Notes under the pieces: generated by a model
What the model saw: the letters and a program-made list of their open reading frames with translations, nothing else
The model's database searches: none
Told to the model about the DNA's origin: nothing
In this document: positions 63,222 through 64,000 of the stretch, piece after piece
How the letters are laid out: every line of letters starts with the position of its first letter
Numbering within the stretch: position 1 is the stretch's first letter
Translations under genes and position numbers: made by a program
Origin: Anoplopoma fimbria
Lineage: Eukaryota > Chordata > Actinopteri > Perciformes > Anoplopomatidae
Direction: 5' to 3'
NCBI RefSeq assembly: GCF_027596085.1
Contig: NC_072470.1
Span: 5,152,320-5,216,319, forward strand
Length of the DNA: 64,000 nt

Positions 63222-64000
63222 CTAAAGAGCAGCAGAGCATGTGTTGCTGGCAGAGTACAGTGAGACGTACTGTAGGGAGGAGCACAAACCGACATTTCTG
63301 CATTCCTGTCTGGCAACATTAACTTCACACTCTCAGTTCTCACAGGGGTACGAGGCCGTATGCCGTCCTCTCGAAAGGAGGACACTCTAAGATGAAAAAC
63401 AGTAAGAAAGTTATGTTTCACAGAGAGATTAAGAGGTGTTTCTCCTTCATATGAACACTCAAATCCTTTTAAATATGCTTTTATTGTTAATAAGAGGCAT
63501 TACTCGTGCCTCCAATAGAGGCTTGAAAAAACAGCAAATCTGCAGTCACACACTTTATATATGGTGTTAGCAATAAGCGTAAGACTGGAGTCACATTGTC
63601 TGTGTGATGAAACATTGTGTGGCAGCGGTTTCACAATAGTCTTTCACAATAAAGTGTAACTAAAAGAAATGAGTGACTTCAAGAAAGCTAAGAAAATTTG
63701 TACTATAAGAAATGAATGAAACTCTCCTGTACAGGTCCTCTCCTGTACAATACTGAAAAGCATAAACGTCTGCTGAAGCATAATTGCTAAAGAGATAAAC
63801 TGCGTTTTTACTGCCCATTACAGAGAAGGATGAGCAGCCAAACTTACCGAGTCACAGGGCTTTGTGTTTTTCTTGAAGCAGGAGTCCAAAAGAAAATTGG
63901 ATGTCAAATCTAAGCACTTCAACGACTCTCAAGAACTGTCTGATGTCCAATGACTTAAAATTAGTTTGAAGAGACTTGACACTGATCAAAATTAAATATA
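63222..64000 (-). other. 5' flank of ITAM-type copy 3 with a possible upstream exon
   Basis: No coding exon is recognised. At 63841-63848 the minus strand has a consensus donor after gccctgtgactcg (gtaagttt). This could end a non-coding first exon of copy 3 or belong to a further gene to the right. No acceptor partner can be confirmed. Confidence 0.25.

Overview
This is vertebrate nuclear DNA, most likely from a teleost fish. Small exons are separated by introns with canonical GT-AG sites. There are long (CA)n, (CATA)n and (AT)n microsatellites, fish-type dispersed repeats and one LTR retrotransposon. No prokaryotic gene organisation is present. All gene models below come from reading splice sites and phases by eye, with no transcript evidence.

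Layout. (1) 350-4015, minus strand: the first half of u2af1, the 35-kDa U2 snRNP auxiliary factor, with its mutually exclusive exon pair; its 3' half lies beyond the left edge. (2) 5988-9297, plus strand: a complete btla gene, an inhibitory Ig receptor with two ITIM-like tyrosines. (3) 10068-18327, plus strand: three tandem units of about 2.7 kb, each with a BTLA-like gene. One copy has a short tail with only a YDND motif. The other two stop right after the membrane segment. (4) 18.3-27.7 kb: mostly no recognisable genes. (5) 27.7-49.1 kb, minus strand: four CD200 (OX-2)-like genes. The first has three Ig domains (V-V-C). The second and third are recent duplicates separated by an internally deleted Ty3/gypsy-like retrotransposon. 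The fourth has a V domain split over two exons and a promoter with a TATA box and an ISRE-like site. (6) 53.4-63.2 kb, minus strand: three paralogous single-Ig type I membrane proteins whose tails carry two tyrosines at exact ITAM spacing. One has a canonical ITAM and two are degenerate. I cannot assign this family to a named one.

How the genes fit together. BTLA and CD200 are neighbours on human chromosome 3q13.2, so this looks like a conserved immune-checkpoint neighbourhood that expanded in the fish lineage. It holds inhibitory receptors (BTLA), possible decoy or tailless BTLA copies, CD200-type ligands, and a cluster of small receptors with ITAM-type tails. Tail exons differ far more than Ig exons among these paralogues. 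Tail loss, tail-exon duplication, splice-site loss and gene conversion are all visible, so signalling output appears to be what is evolving here.
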